Under the pieces are notes generated by a model, which saw only the letters and a list, made by a program, of their open reading frames with translations, was not told the origin of the DNA and made no database searches. A stretch of DNA of 42,940 bases from a virus. Of the stretch, positions 34,201 through 41,317 are shown one piece after another. Position 1 is the first letter of the stretch, and the number at the start of each line of letters is the position of its first letter. The stretch lies in IMG/VR virus record IMGVR_UViG_3300013101_000024, positions 1 through 42,940 of that record; one strand, 5' to 3'. Position numbers and translations under genes: made by a program.

Positions 34201-34830
34201 TGTTTCATTAAATAAGAATTGATAATTGGTTAATGTTCCTCTGTCAATTTCTATTCCAGCTATTCCTGAAGTAACACCTGCTCCAGGTTCACCATCATTA
34301 AGAACTATAATATTATCAGAAGTAGATACTTCTTGATTATGTACCATAAATGTAGTACCATCAATAAATAAACTACCAAGAACTGATAAATTATTTACAC
34401 CACTAATATTATCATCATCATCTAAAATAATCCCAGAATCTTGAATAGCATCGGTTCCATCATATCTGGCTATTGTGTTATCAACACCAGAAGCTGTAAT
34501 TGATGAAGTTCCACTTGTACCTGAGCTTCCTGATGAACCACTAGTACCCGAGCTTCCAGATGAACCACTAGTACCACTATCTCCTGATGAACCTGAACTT
34601 CCAGACGTTCCATCTATTCCACTAGTACCTGAGCTTCCAGATGTTCCGTTAACACCACTTATTCCAGAAGACCCAGAACTTCCTGTTAATCCTGAACTAC
34701 CACTAGTACCTGAGAATCCTGAACTTCCTGATGAACCACTAGTACCTGAGATACCAGATGAACCGCTTGTGCCAGATATACCTCCTCCAGTACTATCAAA
34801 TGTACCTTGACCAGTAGCATCTCTTAACAT
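31252..34830 (-). CDS. Collagen-like Gly-X-Y tail fibre with C1q-like and fibre domains
   Basis: This is a 1192-residue protein with three long blocks of strict Gly-X-Y triplets, mostly GTS and GSS, with GID, GLS, GIS, GNS and GDS variants: residues about 15-110, 316-555 and 650-870. Between them lies a beta domain with VLGSLFIDGTTFMVHNQE and GIAGIEIDRGTLTNYQFLF, typical of phage fibres. After the last block comes a C1q/TNF-like jelly roll (YTLTTSWADIVFDI ... GLYMISYAASVNA), then short GPQGEDGSPGPVGSG and a final beta domain. The triplets almost lack proline, so a stable triple helix needs another source of stability; Ser and Thr dominate X and Y. It is probably a trimeric receptor-binding fibre. 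The adjacent giant glycosyltransferase is a candidate modifier of these Ser/Thr residues. Confidence 0.82.
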   Translation of the reverse strand: MLRDATGQGTFDSTGGGISGTSGSSGISGTSGSSGSSGFSGTSGSSGLTGSSGSSGISGVNGTSGSSGTSGIDGTSGSSGSSGDSGTSGSSGSSGTSGSSGSSGTSGTSSITASGVDNTIARYDGTDAIQDSGIILDDDDNISGVNNLSVLGSLFIDGTTFMVHNQEVSTSDNIIVLNDGEPGAGVTSGIAGIEIDRGTLTNYQFLFNETTDTFEIGEDGDLQPVATREDNPIDTRVTWWNDNEKRLETSGDDFISIDTSTGLISFTINNIEQANFNENGFSLQYGDTINEISNNPITDSTSAILTAAAIHDLIQTGTSGSSGTSGIDGTSGSSGSSGTSGDSGTSGSSGSSGSSGSSGSSGDSGSSGSSGTSGIDGITGTSGSSGTSGDSGSSGSSGDSGTSGSSGTSGTSGNSGTSGSSGTSGSSGSSGDSGTSGSSGSSGTSGSSGTSGIDGTSGSSGTSGIDGTSGTSGTSGSSGNTGTSGSSGTSGNSGTSGSSGLSGSSGSSGTSGSSGTSGNSGTSGSSGTSGTAGTSGSSGLTGTSGSSGSSGTSGESGDTYITDSTSTISLDTTSNVTLIADSGLAYSTGQSVVVVHDENNIIEGTIISYNSITGEMIVNPETITGSGTYNQWDVNLGGAAGPAGPPGDSGTSGTSGSSGTSGNSGTSGSSGTSGNSGTSGTSGSSGTSGIDGTSGTSGSSGISGTSGSSGTSGTSGIDGTSGSSGISGTSGSSGTSGTSGNSGTSGSSGTSGIDGTSGSSGTSGTSGSSGVSGTSGSSGNSGTSGSSGTSGTSGDSGTSGSSGTSGIDGTSGSSGTSGIAGDSGTSGSSGTSGIDGTSGSSGTSGTSGDSGTSGSSGTSGIDGISGIPDDLSVVQVRRSTNYTLTTSWADIVFDITDVENDTNVLEHDNSNTERIYIKESGLYMISYAASVNADSGENEFQFRVLSNGNNILPGSFRIISEDDEINDAGNVFYCDMTSGDYITFQGKDDGGTNILIPESTYNIMRAKGPQGEDGSPGPVGSGSTINIKEDNSYVDNTPFEVLNFEGMEVTDDSTSQVSIQNIFGSEFQQSESLSISTTTSTSFQTKVTLVTSNLPSGSYRIGVSYGWNHDSKKNDFEGRIQKGGVTQGELHKQEPHNDTGGGSTGTTQRYYSSRVLYQTLSGSQTFTLQYRTDNSGDESSIWEARIELWRVS
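32230..32890. repeat. Third GTS/GSS triplet repeat block (DNA level)
   Basis: The minus-strand gene encodes about 220 residues of Gly-Thr-Ser / Gly-Ser-Ser triplets here, giving a low-complexity tract of 9-base units such as ccactagta, with sharp copies and variants. It is prone to expansion and contraction by slippage or recombination. Confidence 0.85.
33170..33885. repeat. Second GTS/GSS triplet repeat block (DNA level)
   Basis: About 240 residues of strict Gly-X-Y triplets are encoded on the minus strand. The plus-strand reading shows a false open frame of VPELPDEPLVP repeats, which is only the antisense of this block. Confidence 0.85.
34500..34785. repeat. First GTS/GSS triplet repeat block (DNA level)
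   Basis: This N-terminal collagen-like block of the fibre gene encodes about 95 residues of Gly-X-Y triplets starting just after MLRDATGQGTFDSTGGG. Confidence 0.83.
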
Positions 34831-34872
34831 ATTATAGCCTCTATCTTTAGTTTGAATTACTTATTTTATTAA

Positions 34873-34881
34873 TTTGTTCTA
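34873..34881 (-). promoter_or_regulatory. Candidate late promoter motif before the fibre gene
   Basis: On the minus strand this reads TTTAGAACAAATTAATAAAA, 43 bases before the fibre ATG, in the 48-base gap between fibre and glycosyltransferase genes. It shares the core with sites at 14562, 15123, 18387 and 40881. It would let the fibre be expressed more strongly than the enzyme upstream. Confidence 0.42.
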
Positions 34882-37800
34882 AATTTCTTCATGGTTTAAA
34901 TGTTTCTTTATAGTATTCTGTATTGCTGTTTTAACCATACCAGGAGTTATTTTTAGAGTACATTCAAACTGTCTATGAGTTCCTTTTTGTCTTGGGCACC
35001 AGTTCCAGTCTCCCCTATCTATTGGAGCAATTGGATCATTAAAACAACCATGACATACATCTTCATTAATAACTCTCTCTATTTTATGCTGGTATTCACC
35101 CCATTTAGCGGAAAAACCAGAGATAAGAATAGTAGGTTTATTTAGTGTCCATGCTAACCATGTAGGACCAGCAGAGACACCCATATAAAATTCACAGTGT
35201 CTTATAGTACTAATAGTTGAGTGCATAGATCGATTTGTTCTATCAATTATATTTTTTAATTTAGTTGTTTCTTTACTTATAACTACAACTTTATACCCAA
35301 GATCATTTAAATAATCAACAATTTCTTGCCATCCACCTTTATAATTCCAGAATTTATTTTGAAAGGTTGAAAATTCAGAAATACAAACATACTTCTCTTT
35401 TATCTTTCTTCCTCTTTTAGTTTGAAGATCCATAGAAGGAACTATTTCTTTATATTCAAGACCCAAGAAGTCAGTACAAACTTGTTGTAAAGGAACAGAT
35501 CTCCAATGATTCTTATTTTTAGAAATATCATCATCAAAACATCCAACAGAATAAGAAGCATATAAATCATGTACTACTTCTCCAGGATATATAAATTTCA
35601 AATCCGAATATTGTTTCTGTGGTTCAAATAATCTATTCCAAAAAGTTGAAACCATTAATATACAATCATGTTTCTTTTTAAATTCTAACATATAAGGAAT
35701 CCAAGCTAAAGTATCCCCTAAAGACTTAGTATCAAAACTAATTAAAATTCTTCTACCTTTAGCATTAAATTCATGTTTGAAATCTAATTTACCATTTCTA
35801 TGAACTTCAATTAACCAATTAGTAAAATACTTTCTATGTGGTCTTGTCCAATAACCTATGTTCATTAATTCTTGATGAACACTTGAATTATTATCAGGAT
35901 CCAAAAAATCAGAAACAAAATAATTCTTAGTTGGTTCCCCATCTATTTGTAAATAAGGACCATCAACAAAATGACAAGTATAACGAGCAGGTTTTTGTTT
36001 TTCAGTTTCTAATTTAATTGCATGAGCTTCTACTTCATCTCCATGTCCAGTAACTTTTTCTTCTATACTAGTAACTTCAAAATCAAAAGACTCGAGAAAA
36101 TGTTTTAAACTACCTTTATTAAAACCACATAAATGAGAATTACCAGTATGAGTTTGACTTCCAAAGACAGCGCCAAGTTCTCTCCATTTATTTTCATCAG
36201 GAGCATTCAACCATTGTCTTATACCTTGTTCTAAATTTGGAATTCTAATAATTAGTTCTCCATTAGGTCTAAGAACTCTTCTCCATTCTTCCATAACACC
36301 ATACATATCATTAATACCAATATGTTCAAAAACATGGGAAGTATAAATTTCATCAACTCGACCATCTGGATATGACAAATCTCCTAAATCATCCTGACTA
36401 TCAACTAAACCAGTATTGTTATATTTATCAATATTAACATAACCTTTTTTAATATCATTTCCACAACCTAAATTTAATCTAATTGGTGTTGATTTGACTT
36501 TATAAGAAATAGCACAATATTTATAAAGATATGTAGTCCACATATAAGTTCTTTTTGAAGCAAGAAGGTCTTTACATTTAGAAAATAGTTTAAAATAATT
36601 TGAAGAATCCTTAACATTATAAAACTCTGGCGACCAATCAACATTAACAAAGAAAAATATAATTTCTGCTTTTCTCAATCCACTAGTCATCTGTTCATAT
36701 AATTCTATATCATCAGTATTAGTAACTTTAATAAATACATAATCTGTATGATAATCAACTTCATCAAAAATAACATCATGATCATAATACATTTCTTTAA
36801 TTAGATTTTGTCTATCAGAATTTATATTAAAACCAAAGCAAGATATTTTTTGTTTCTCACTTTCATTATTTAAATTACTATATAAAAAAGCAAACAATTC
36901 TTCATTTACTCTATCATAATTATGTAAATGTTTAAAACTTTTAGTTCTTCTTTTATCTGCTTGTTCTCTAATCTTTTCAAATTCTGTTTCTCTACCACCA
37001 AAATCTTTCCAACTACCAGAATTAGAACCACTTTCTCTCATACGAACTTTATAAAGAGTCCTATTTAAAAACAACGGAGTTCCTATTTCTTCTAATCTAA
37101 ATAATTTAACTAAGTCTTCATGTTTACCTAATTTAAAATCCCCATCATTAAAATCAAATAATGGACCAGGATTTCTATAAGAACGAATAACTCCAAACAT
37201 CATTCCTATTCTTTCTTCTCCGGATTTATTAGTTAAATAGATTTGATGTTTTTGTAATATACTATCATAGTTACCCATATTACAAAATGAAGAATTTTTA
37301 TAAGAACCAATACCTTTAAAATGTTCTAAGTGAAAATTAGCGTTAACATGTATACATTGTACTTGAGGATATTTATCATAAAAATGTGCTATAACTTCTC
37401 CGCATTTTGGAACAATAACATCATCAGCATCTATCGTACATATAATATCACCATTAGCATATTTATGAGGATTCCAATATATTTCTTGTTTTGATTCTTG
37501 ATCAATATATTTTATACGTCTATCTGTTTGAGCTAATTGTTTTATTTTTTCTTTAGTATTATCATCACTCCAATCATCAGTAATTATCCATTCCCAATCA
37601 TTCATTGTTTGTTCTAGTATACTATCTGCTAATTCATCCACATAAGCTTCTGTATTATAAAAAGAAGTAACAAAACTAATCTTCGGAGTTTTATTTCCAT
37701 ATTGTTTTGATTCAGTTTGAAGTAAATTATCATGCTTATCAAATAATTCAAAAGTAATACCATCTAATTCTTTTTCTGGAGTTCCAACACTTACCCAATA

Positions 37801-39156
37801 ATTAATAGATTTCTTTAAATCTCCAAAAACTGATTGATATAATATATTACCATCAAAGGATTTTACTATAACTTTAATATCATAATGTTTTAAATGGAAA
37901 GGATGAAATGTTATCTTTGGTTGGTTATCTTCTGTTAAACCAAATTCTACAAAAAATGTTTTTAATTGATTTTCCGGTTTTACAACGAAATGTTTTTTAG
38001 CTAATTCTTTAATATACTTTTCACCTTTTTTAGCTGCATTATCCCATGTATATTCTTCTCTTAAATCTTTAGATTGTTTTATAGCTTTTTGTTTATCTTC
38101 ATTATAATTATTATAAGAATCTCTCATGACTGATTTCAGATGATCAAAATCAGGTTCTCCCCAAACACCAAAGTCATGTTCATCTCCTAACATAAAAACT
38201 TCTTTTGGAGATTTTTCATTTGGAACATTTACTAACCGAGATATTCCATCAGCAAATTCTAATTGTCCACTCCAATTCGAACAGATAGTTGGAGTCCCAC
38301 AAGCTATAGCTTCCATTAAAGGAAGATTCCAACCTTCTGATCTTGAACATGAAAGAAATACATGACCACATTGTAACCATTGAATATATTCTTTTCTATC
38401 AGGGAAGTGTAATATCTTTAATTTATCAGTATTTATTTTATGATGTTCTAATCTATTTTCAGTAGTTTTTAATTCATCAGTAGAGAATGGGTTATCAACA
38501 GATAGTACTAACATAACCTTTTCATCATTCTTAAACTCTTCATTAAAAGCTTGAATCATTTCTGTAGTTGATTTTCTATAATCCCATCTACCGAAAACTG
38601 TAAATACAAAAGTATCTTCTGGAATATCATATTTTTGAAACAGTTCGTTTCTATTAATTTCTAGAAGATTTATTGGTTTGAAAATTTGACCATTAACACC
38701 TTCTGGTACGACTTTAATTCTATTTTCGGGATAACCTTGATCAATAGTACAATCTTTTTGCCATTGAGTTGGACACCAGAATTGATCAGCCTGTTTCATT
38801 CTTTCAAAAAATTCCGGAAACTGTCTGGTAGATTCCCAAACATTATAGAAAATTAAAGGACGTTCATATTGATCATAAAAGAAATAATGATGACTTTCAT
38901 TAAGCACTATATTTACTTTTAAATCATTTGGATTATGATTAAAAGGTGTTCCTAATTTATAAGGAGGATCATTCCAATTTTGTTCAATAATCATATCTTT
39001 CTGAGCTTGAGTATATTGGTGAAGGTTATCACCATATGAATAATTTCTAACTCGTACTGGAATATAATTATTTAAAGATGTAAAAAAATTTTTAGAATGA
39101 TTGTTATATCCTGTGTTACCACAAAACGACGTGTTTGCTATTACTTGAATTCCCAT
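34879..39156 (-). CDS. Four-module giant glycosyltransferase/methyltransferase with TibC-like C-terminus
   Basis: This is a 1425-residue protein. (1) Residues about 1-390: a GT4-type glycosyltransferase with VFTVFGRWDYRKS and EGWNLPLMEAIACGTP (E-x7-E at about 275-285). (2) About 490-760: a GT2 domain with ISFVTSFYNTEAYVDELADS and a DADD nucleotide-sugar metal motif near 580. (3) About 890-1050: a class I SAM methyltransferase (LNLGCGNDIKKGYVNID, VFEHI, RVLRPNGELIIRIPN). (4) About 1055-1400: a heptosyltransferase-like domain (FVDGPYLQIDGEPTKNYFV, SFDTKSLGDTLAWIPY) ending in CHGC ... WCP ... FEC, four cysteines like the iron-binding finger of TibC/Aah autotransporter heptosyltransferases. That family O-glycosylates Ser in surface repeats. 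It lies 48 bases before the Ser/Thr-rich fibre gene. Its target is inferred. Confidence 0.82.
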   Translation of the reverse strand: MGIQVIANTSFCGNTGYNNHSKNFFTSLNNYIPVRVRNYSYGDNLHQYTQAQKDMIIEQNWNDPPYKLGTPFNHNPNDLKVNIVLNESHHYFFYDQYERPLIFYNVWESTRQFPEFFERMKQADQFWCPTQWQKDCTIDQGYPENRIKVVPEGVNGQIFKPINLLEINRNELFQKYDIPEDTFVFTVFGRWDYRKSTTEMIQAFNEEFKNDEKVMLVLSVDNPFSTDELKTTENRLEHHKINTDKLKILHFPDRKEYIQWLQCGHVFLSCSRSEGWNLPLMEAIACGTPTICSNWSGQLEFADGISRLVNVPNEKSPKEVFMLGDEHDFGVWGEPDFDHLKSVMRDSYNNYNEDKQKAIKQSKDLREEYTWDNAAKKGEKYIKELAKKHFVVKPENQLKTFFVEFGLTEDNQPKITFHPFHLKHYDIKVIVKSFDGNILYQSVFGDLKKSINYWVSVGTPEKELDGITFELFDKHDNLLQTESKQYGNKTPKISFVTSFYNTEAYVDELADSILEQTMNDWEWIITDDWSDDNTKEKIKQLAQTDRRIKYIDQESKQEIYWNPHKYANGDIICTIDADDVIVPKCGEVIAHFYDKYPQVQCIHVNANFHLEHFKGIGSYKNSSFCNMGNYDSILQKHQIYLTNKSGEERIGMMFGVIRSYRNPGPLFDFNDGDFKLGKHEDLVKLFRLEEIGTPLFLNRTLYKVRMRESGSNSGSWKDFGGRETEFEKIREQADKRRTKSFKHLHNYDRVNEELFAFLYSNLNNESEKQKISCFGFNINSDRQNLIKEMYYDHDVIFDEVDYHTDYVFIKVTNTDDIELYEQMTSGLRKAEIIFFFVNVDWSPEFYNVKDSSNYFKLFSKCKDLLASKRTYMWTTYLYKYCAISYKVKSTPIRLNLGCGNDIKKGYVNIDKYNNTGLVDSQDDLGDLSYPDGRVDEIYTSHVFEHIGINDMYGVMEEWRRVLRPNGELIIRIPNLEQGIRQWLNAPDENKWRELGAVFGSQTHTGNSHLCGFNKGSLKHFLESFDFEVTSIEEKVTGHGDEVEAHAIKLETEKQKPARYTCHFVDGPYLQIDGEPTKNYFVSDFLDPDNNSSVHQELMNIGYWTRPHRKYFTNWLIEVHRNGKLDFKHEFNAKGRRILISFDTKSLGDTLAWIPYMLEFKKKHDCILMVSTFWNRLFEPQKQYSDLKFIYPGEVVHDLYASYSVGCFDDDISKNKNHWRSVPLQQVCTDFLGLEYKEIVPSMDLQTKRGRKIKEKYVCISEFSTFQNKFWNYKGGWQEIVDYLNDLGYKVVVISKETTKLKNIIDRTNRSMHSTISTIRHCEFYMGVSAGPTWLAWTLNKPTILISGFSAKWGEYQHKIERVINEDVCHGCFNDPIAPIDRGDWNWCPRQKGTHRQFECTLKITPGMVKTAIQNTIKKHLNHEEI

Positions 39157-39182
39157 TTTATAACCTTTCTTATTAACTTAAA

Positions 39183-39671
39183 TTATTGTGTTAGATCAAA
39201 ATCTTTATCTTTTTGTTTACTGTCATGTAAACTTCTCATTAATTTTATAAGTTCAGTATTTTGGTTTTCATGTTCTTCTAAATTTTTTATAATTCTATTT
39301 ATTGATTTTCTATTTATTGTTTCTATATTTGATTCTCCTGATTTAAAAATAGTAAATGCACCCATTGTTATAGTAAATGCTACAATTACAATTACTGACA
39401 TGATTTTCATTTTTATTGATATTGAATCAATTTTTTTATTTAAATCTGTATCTTTTTTATTAATATTTTCAGTATTTTTTTCATGGTGGGATGTACATAA
39501 ACCACTATGTTCTTTTAATCTAGTATTTAAAACTTCAACGGGTAACTTTTGTATATGATTAACAAGTTCATGTTGTTGATTAATTAACTCTCTGGTTGTG
39601 ATTTCATGTTTATCGATAGATCCACGAAGAGTATCAAACAGTTTGAGAAGAGCAGTTATATTATCAGACAT
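39183..39671 (-). CDS. Single-helix membrane coiled-coil protein
   Basis: This is a 162-residue protein. A hydrophilic N-terminal coiled-coil-like part contains H-rich segments (HEKNTENINKKD, GLCTSHH). One membrane helix spans about residues 91-108 (MSVIVIVAFTITMGAFTIF). A charged coiled-coil tail follows (NRIIKNLEEHENQNTELIKL). The shape recalls i-spanin or membrane-tethered phage proteins, but there is no lipoprotein partner nearby. The AGGAAA Shine-Dalgarno is about 11 bases before the ATG. It lies between the glycosyltransferase and receiver-PAS genes, so it might localise or signal, but no function is established. Confidence 0.55.
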   Translation of the reverse strand: MSDNITALLKLFDTLRGSIDKHEITTRELINQQHELVNHIQKLPVEVLNTRLKEHSGLCTSHHEKNTENINKKDTDLNKKIDSISIKMKIMSVIVIVAFTITMGAFTIFKSGESNIETINRKSINRIIKNLEEHENQNTELIKLMRSLHDSKQKDKDFDLTQ

Positions 39672-39692
39672 TACAATAATTTCCTATGTGTT

Positions 39693-40616
39693 TTATAAAC
39701 TTAATATTTGTTGATTAATTGTTTGTAAAGTTTCAACTCTATCTTGAAATTTATTTTCTAGTTCTACTTCCCATTCTTTTATTTTATCACCAATATAGAG
39801 AAAAGCATCTGTTTCGTCTTGTTTTAATAGATTAATCGCATCAACTTTTTTAGTAATATCAATACCAACACCTGCTATATATTTAATATTATGATTACGA
39901 TCTTCTATAAATTTACTAGTATTAAGTATCCATATTGTTGAACCATCTTTACATAATGCTTCATATTCTATATTATGATTTATATGTTCTCCATTTTTTA
40001 ATTTTTTTATTCTATCTTTATACATAACTAAACTTTTCTTTGTTAAAAATTTATCAATACTATTACTTAGTAATTCTTTTTTGCTCCATCCAGTCTTTTC
40101 TATTAAATTATCATTTACAAAACTAAACTTATTTTTCTTTATATCTACTTCATAAATAAAAGATTTTGTTGCTTTAATCAATTCTTTATATTTAGCTTTC
40201 GTTATAATCATTTCTTTTTTAATTTTTGATCGTTCAATAGCATATTTTAATGATCTATATAATAATCCAGAATTAAGATCTGTTTTTACTATATAATCTT
40301 GAGCGCCTAAACGCACACATTTACAAGCATTTTCTTGAAAACCAGATACTATTACTATAGGAATATCTATTCCTGTTATTTTATATAAAGCTTCAAAAGT
40401 GTGTAACCCTTTACTATTGGGTAAGTTCAAGTCAAGTAAAACAATATCCACCTCATTAAAATTTTCTTTAATATAATCAATACCCTCATTTAATCGTTTT
40501 TTTGCAACAGAATTAAATTCTGTAGATGTATGACTTAATAACTCAGGTATTAGATCTTGTAACTGATCCTCATCCTCTATGTAAAGTAAATTTACTTTAG
40601 GTGGCATTATACACAT
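39693..40616 (-). CDS. Receiver-PAS signalling protein
   Basis: This is a 307-residue protein. Residues 8-125 are a response-regulator receiver: acidic pair E14-D15, phospho-acceptor D62 in VLLDLNLP, S91 in VIVSG and K111 in YIVKTD. All the residues needed for phosphorylation are present. About residues 140-260 are a PAS domain (YKELIKATKSFIYEVDI, FSFVNDNLIEKTGWS, SIWILNTSKFIE with a final GVGIDIT). A C-terminal helix follows. No histidine kinase, DNA-binding or output enzyme domain is attached. In phage a receiver-PAS protein could intercept a host histidine kinase signal. GAGG lies seven bases before the ATG. The PAS ligand is unknown. Confidence 0.85.
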   Translation of the reverse strand: MCIMPPKVNLLYIEDEDQLQDLIPELLSHTSTEFNSVAKKRLNEGIDYIKENFNEVDIVLLDLNLPNSKGLHTFEALYKITGIDIPIVIVSGFQENACKCVRLGAQDYIVKTDLNSGLLYRSLKYAIERSKIKKEMIITKAKYKELIKATKSFIYEVDIKKNKFSFVNDNLIEKTGWSKKELLSNSIDKFLTKKSLVMYKDRIKKLKNGEHINHNIEYEALCKDGSTIWILNTSKFIEDRNHNIKYIAGVGIDITKKVDAINLLKQDETDAFLYIGDKIKEWEVELENKFQDRVETLQTINQQILSL

Positions 40617-40719
40617 TTCTAATCCTCTTTTTATTAATTAACTAAATTTCTTTTTAAATAAAAACGTCTATATATATTAATTTATGAAAGATGGTTATTA
40701 TTTCTTCCTTTTTGTTAGC

Positions 40720-40871
40720 TAACATACGGCGACCATTATTTTTAAATGTATGTTATCCCATGTCATCGCCCTGGTATATGGCGTTATTAAAAAATCATAT
40801 ACTATAGTAGTTCTCCTTCTTAGGGGGCGGGATCTTTATTTAATAAATAAAGTGAACGCCCTTACTACTAC
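40720..40871. other. Structured intergenic region with nested inverted repeats
   Basis: Within the 344-base gap 40617-40960 several inverted repeats stand together: TAACATAC/GTATGTTA (40720-40727 with 40748-40755), GGCGA/TCGCC (40728-40732 with 40766-40770), a perfect CTTTATTTA-A-TAAATAAAG palindrome (40834-40852) inside GGGGGCGG ... CGCCC, and TAGTAG/CTACTA outside it (40805-40810 with 40866-40871). A transcript from the minus-strand motif at 40881 would carry this as a 5' leader of the receiver-PAS gene. A structured leader, regulatory RNA, origin or two-way terminator are all possible. The open frame 40750-40938 across it is probably spurious. Confidence 0.42.
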
Positions 40872-40880
40872 TCTTTTATT

Positions 40881-40917
40881 TTTTGTTCTAAATTACTATA
40901 TATATTACTTAATGAAA
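40881..40917 (+). promoter_or_regulatory. Candidate bidirectional promoter block (twin of 15123-15159)
   Basis: The block starts TTTTGTTCTA and ends TATATATTACTTAATGAAA, nearly identical to 15123-15159. The plus-strand gene at 40961 starts 44 bases later behind AAGGAGAC. On the minus strand the first ten bases read TAGAACAAAA, the candidate late motif, directed towards the receiver-PAS gene 265 bases away. Confidence 0.5.
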
Positions 40918-40960
40918 GTAGGAGAATTATTTATTTAATTATTTAAAAAGGAGACTAATT

Positions 40961-41317
40961 ATGATTGTTGAATTTGTAACTGTTCAACCTGTTCAAGACA
41001 AGTATGATAATTATAAATTGTCCGATAATGGTCAATTTATAACAGAAAACAAAATTACAGGAGTGTGGTACAATAAAATAATCATGACAGAAGATCTTCA
41101 TGATTATCCTATTAAAAATGTCAATTATCTTGAGCAAGATAATTTTAAGAAACACACTCAGATTCTTGTAGATGATTTAAAAACAAAATTTGATGTTCTT
41201 TCCAAAACCAGAATTTATGTTTCTGATGGAAGTAATGTCGAGTTATTTGAGATTTCATTAGATGTTGATGGAATCAATGAGCACATATTTGAAACTTTAA
41301 AACATTATAAGTTTTAA
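40961..41317 (+). CDS. Unrecognised 118-residue small acidic protein
   Basis: AAGGAG lies eight bases before the ATG. The protein is soluble and mixed alpha/beta (IVEFVTVQPVQDKYDNY, LVDDLKTKFDVL, ELFEISLDVDGI) with no recognised motif. It has its own promoter block and a 3' end that overlaps the convergent SET-domain gene by four bases. It looks like a phage early or delayed-early gene. The function is unknown. Confidence 0.6.
   Translation: MIVEFVTVQPVQDKYDNYKLSDNGQFITENKITGVWYNKIIMTEDLHDYPIKNVNYLEQDNFKKHTQILVDDLKTKFDVLSKTRIYVSDGSNVELFEISLDVDGINEHIFETLKHYKF

Noticed and set aside
34475-34810. 111-residue plus-strand open frame of Pro/Glu/Val repeats
   Set aside because: It is the antisense of the first fibre triplet block, for the same reason as above.
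39097-39558. 153-residue hydrophobic plus-strand frame
   Set aside because: It overlaps the 5' end of the glycosyltransferase gene and the opposite-strand coiled-coil gene, and has no start signal.
40750-40938. 62-residue plus-strand frame in the structured intergenic gap
   Set aside because: It runs through the palindromes and the promoter block, so coding is unlikely; it lacks a ribosome-binding site.
40955-41155. 66-residue minus-strand frame under the gene at 40961
   Set aside because: It is a shadow of the plus-strand gene, without a ribosome-binding site.
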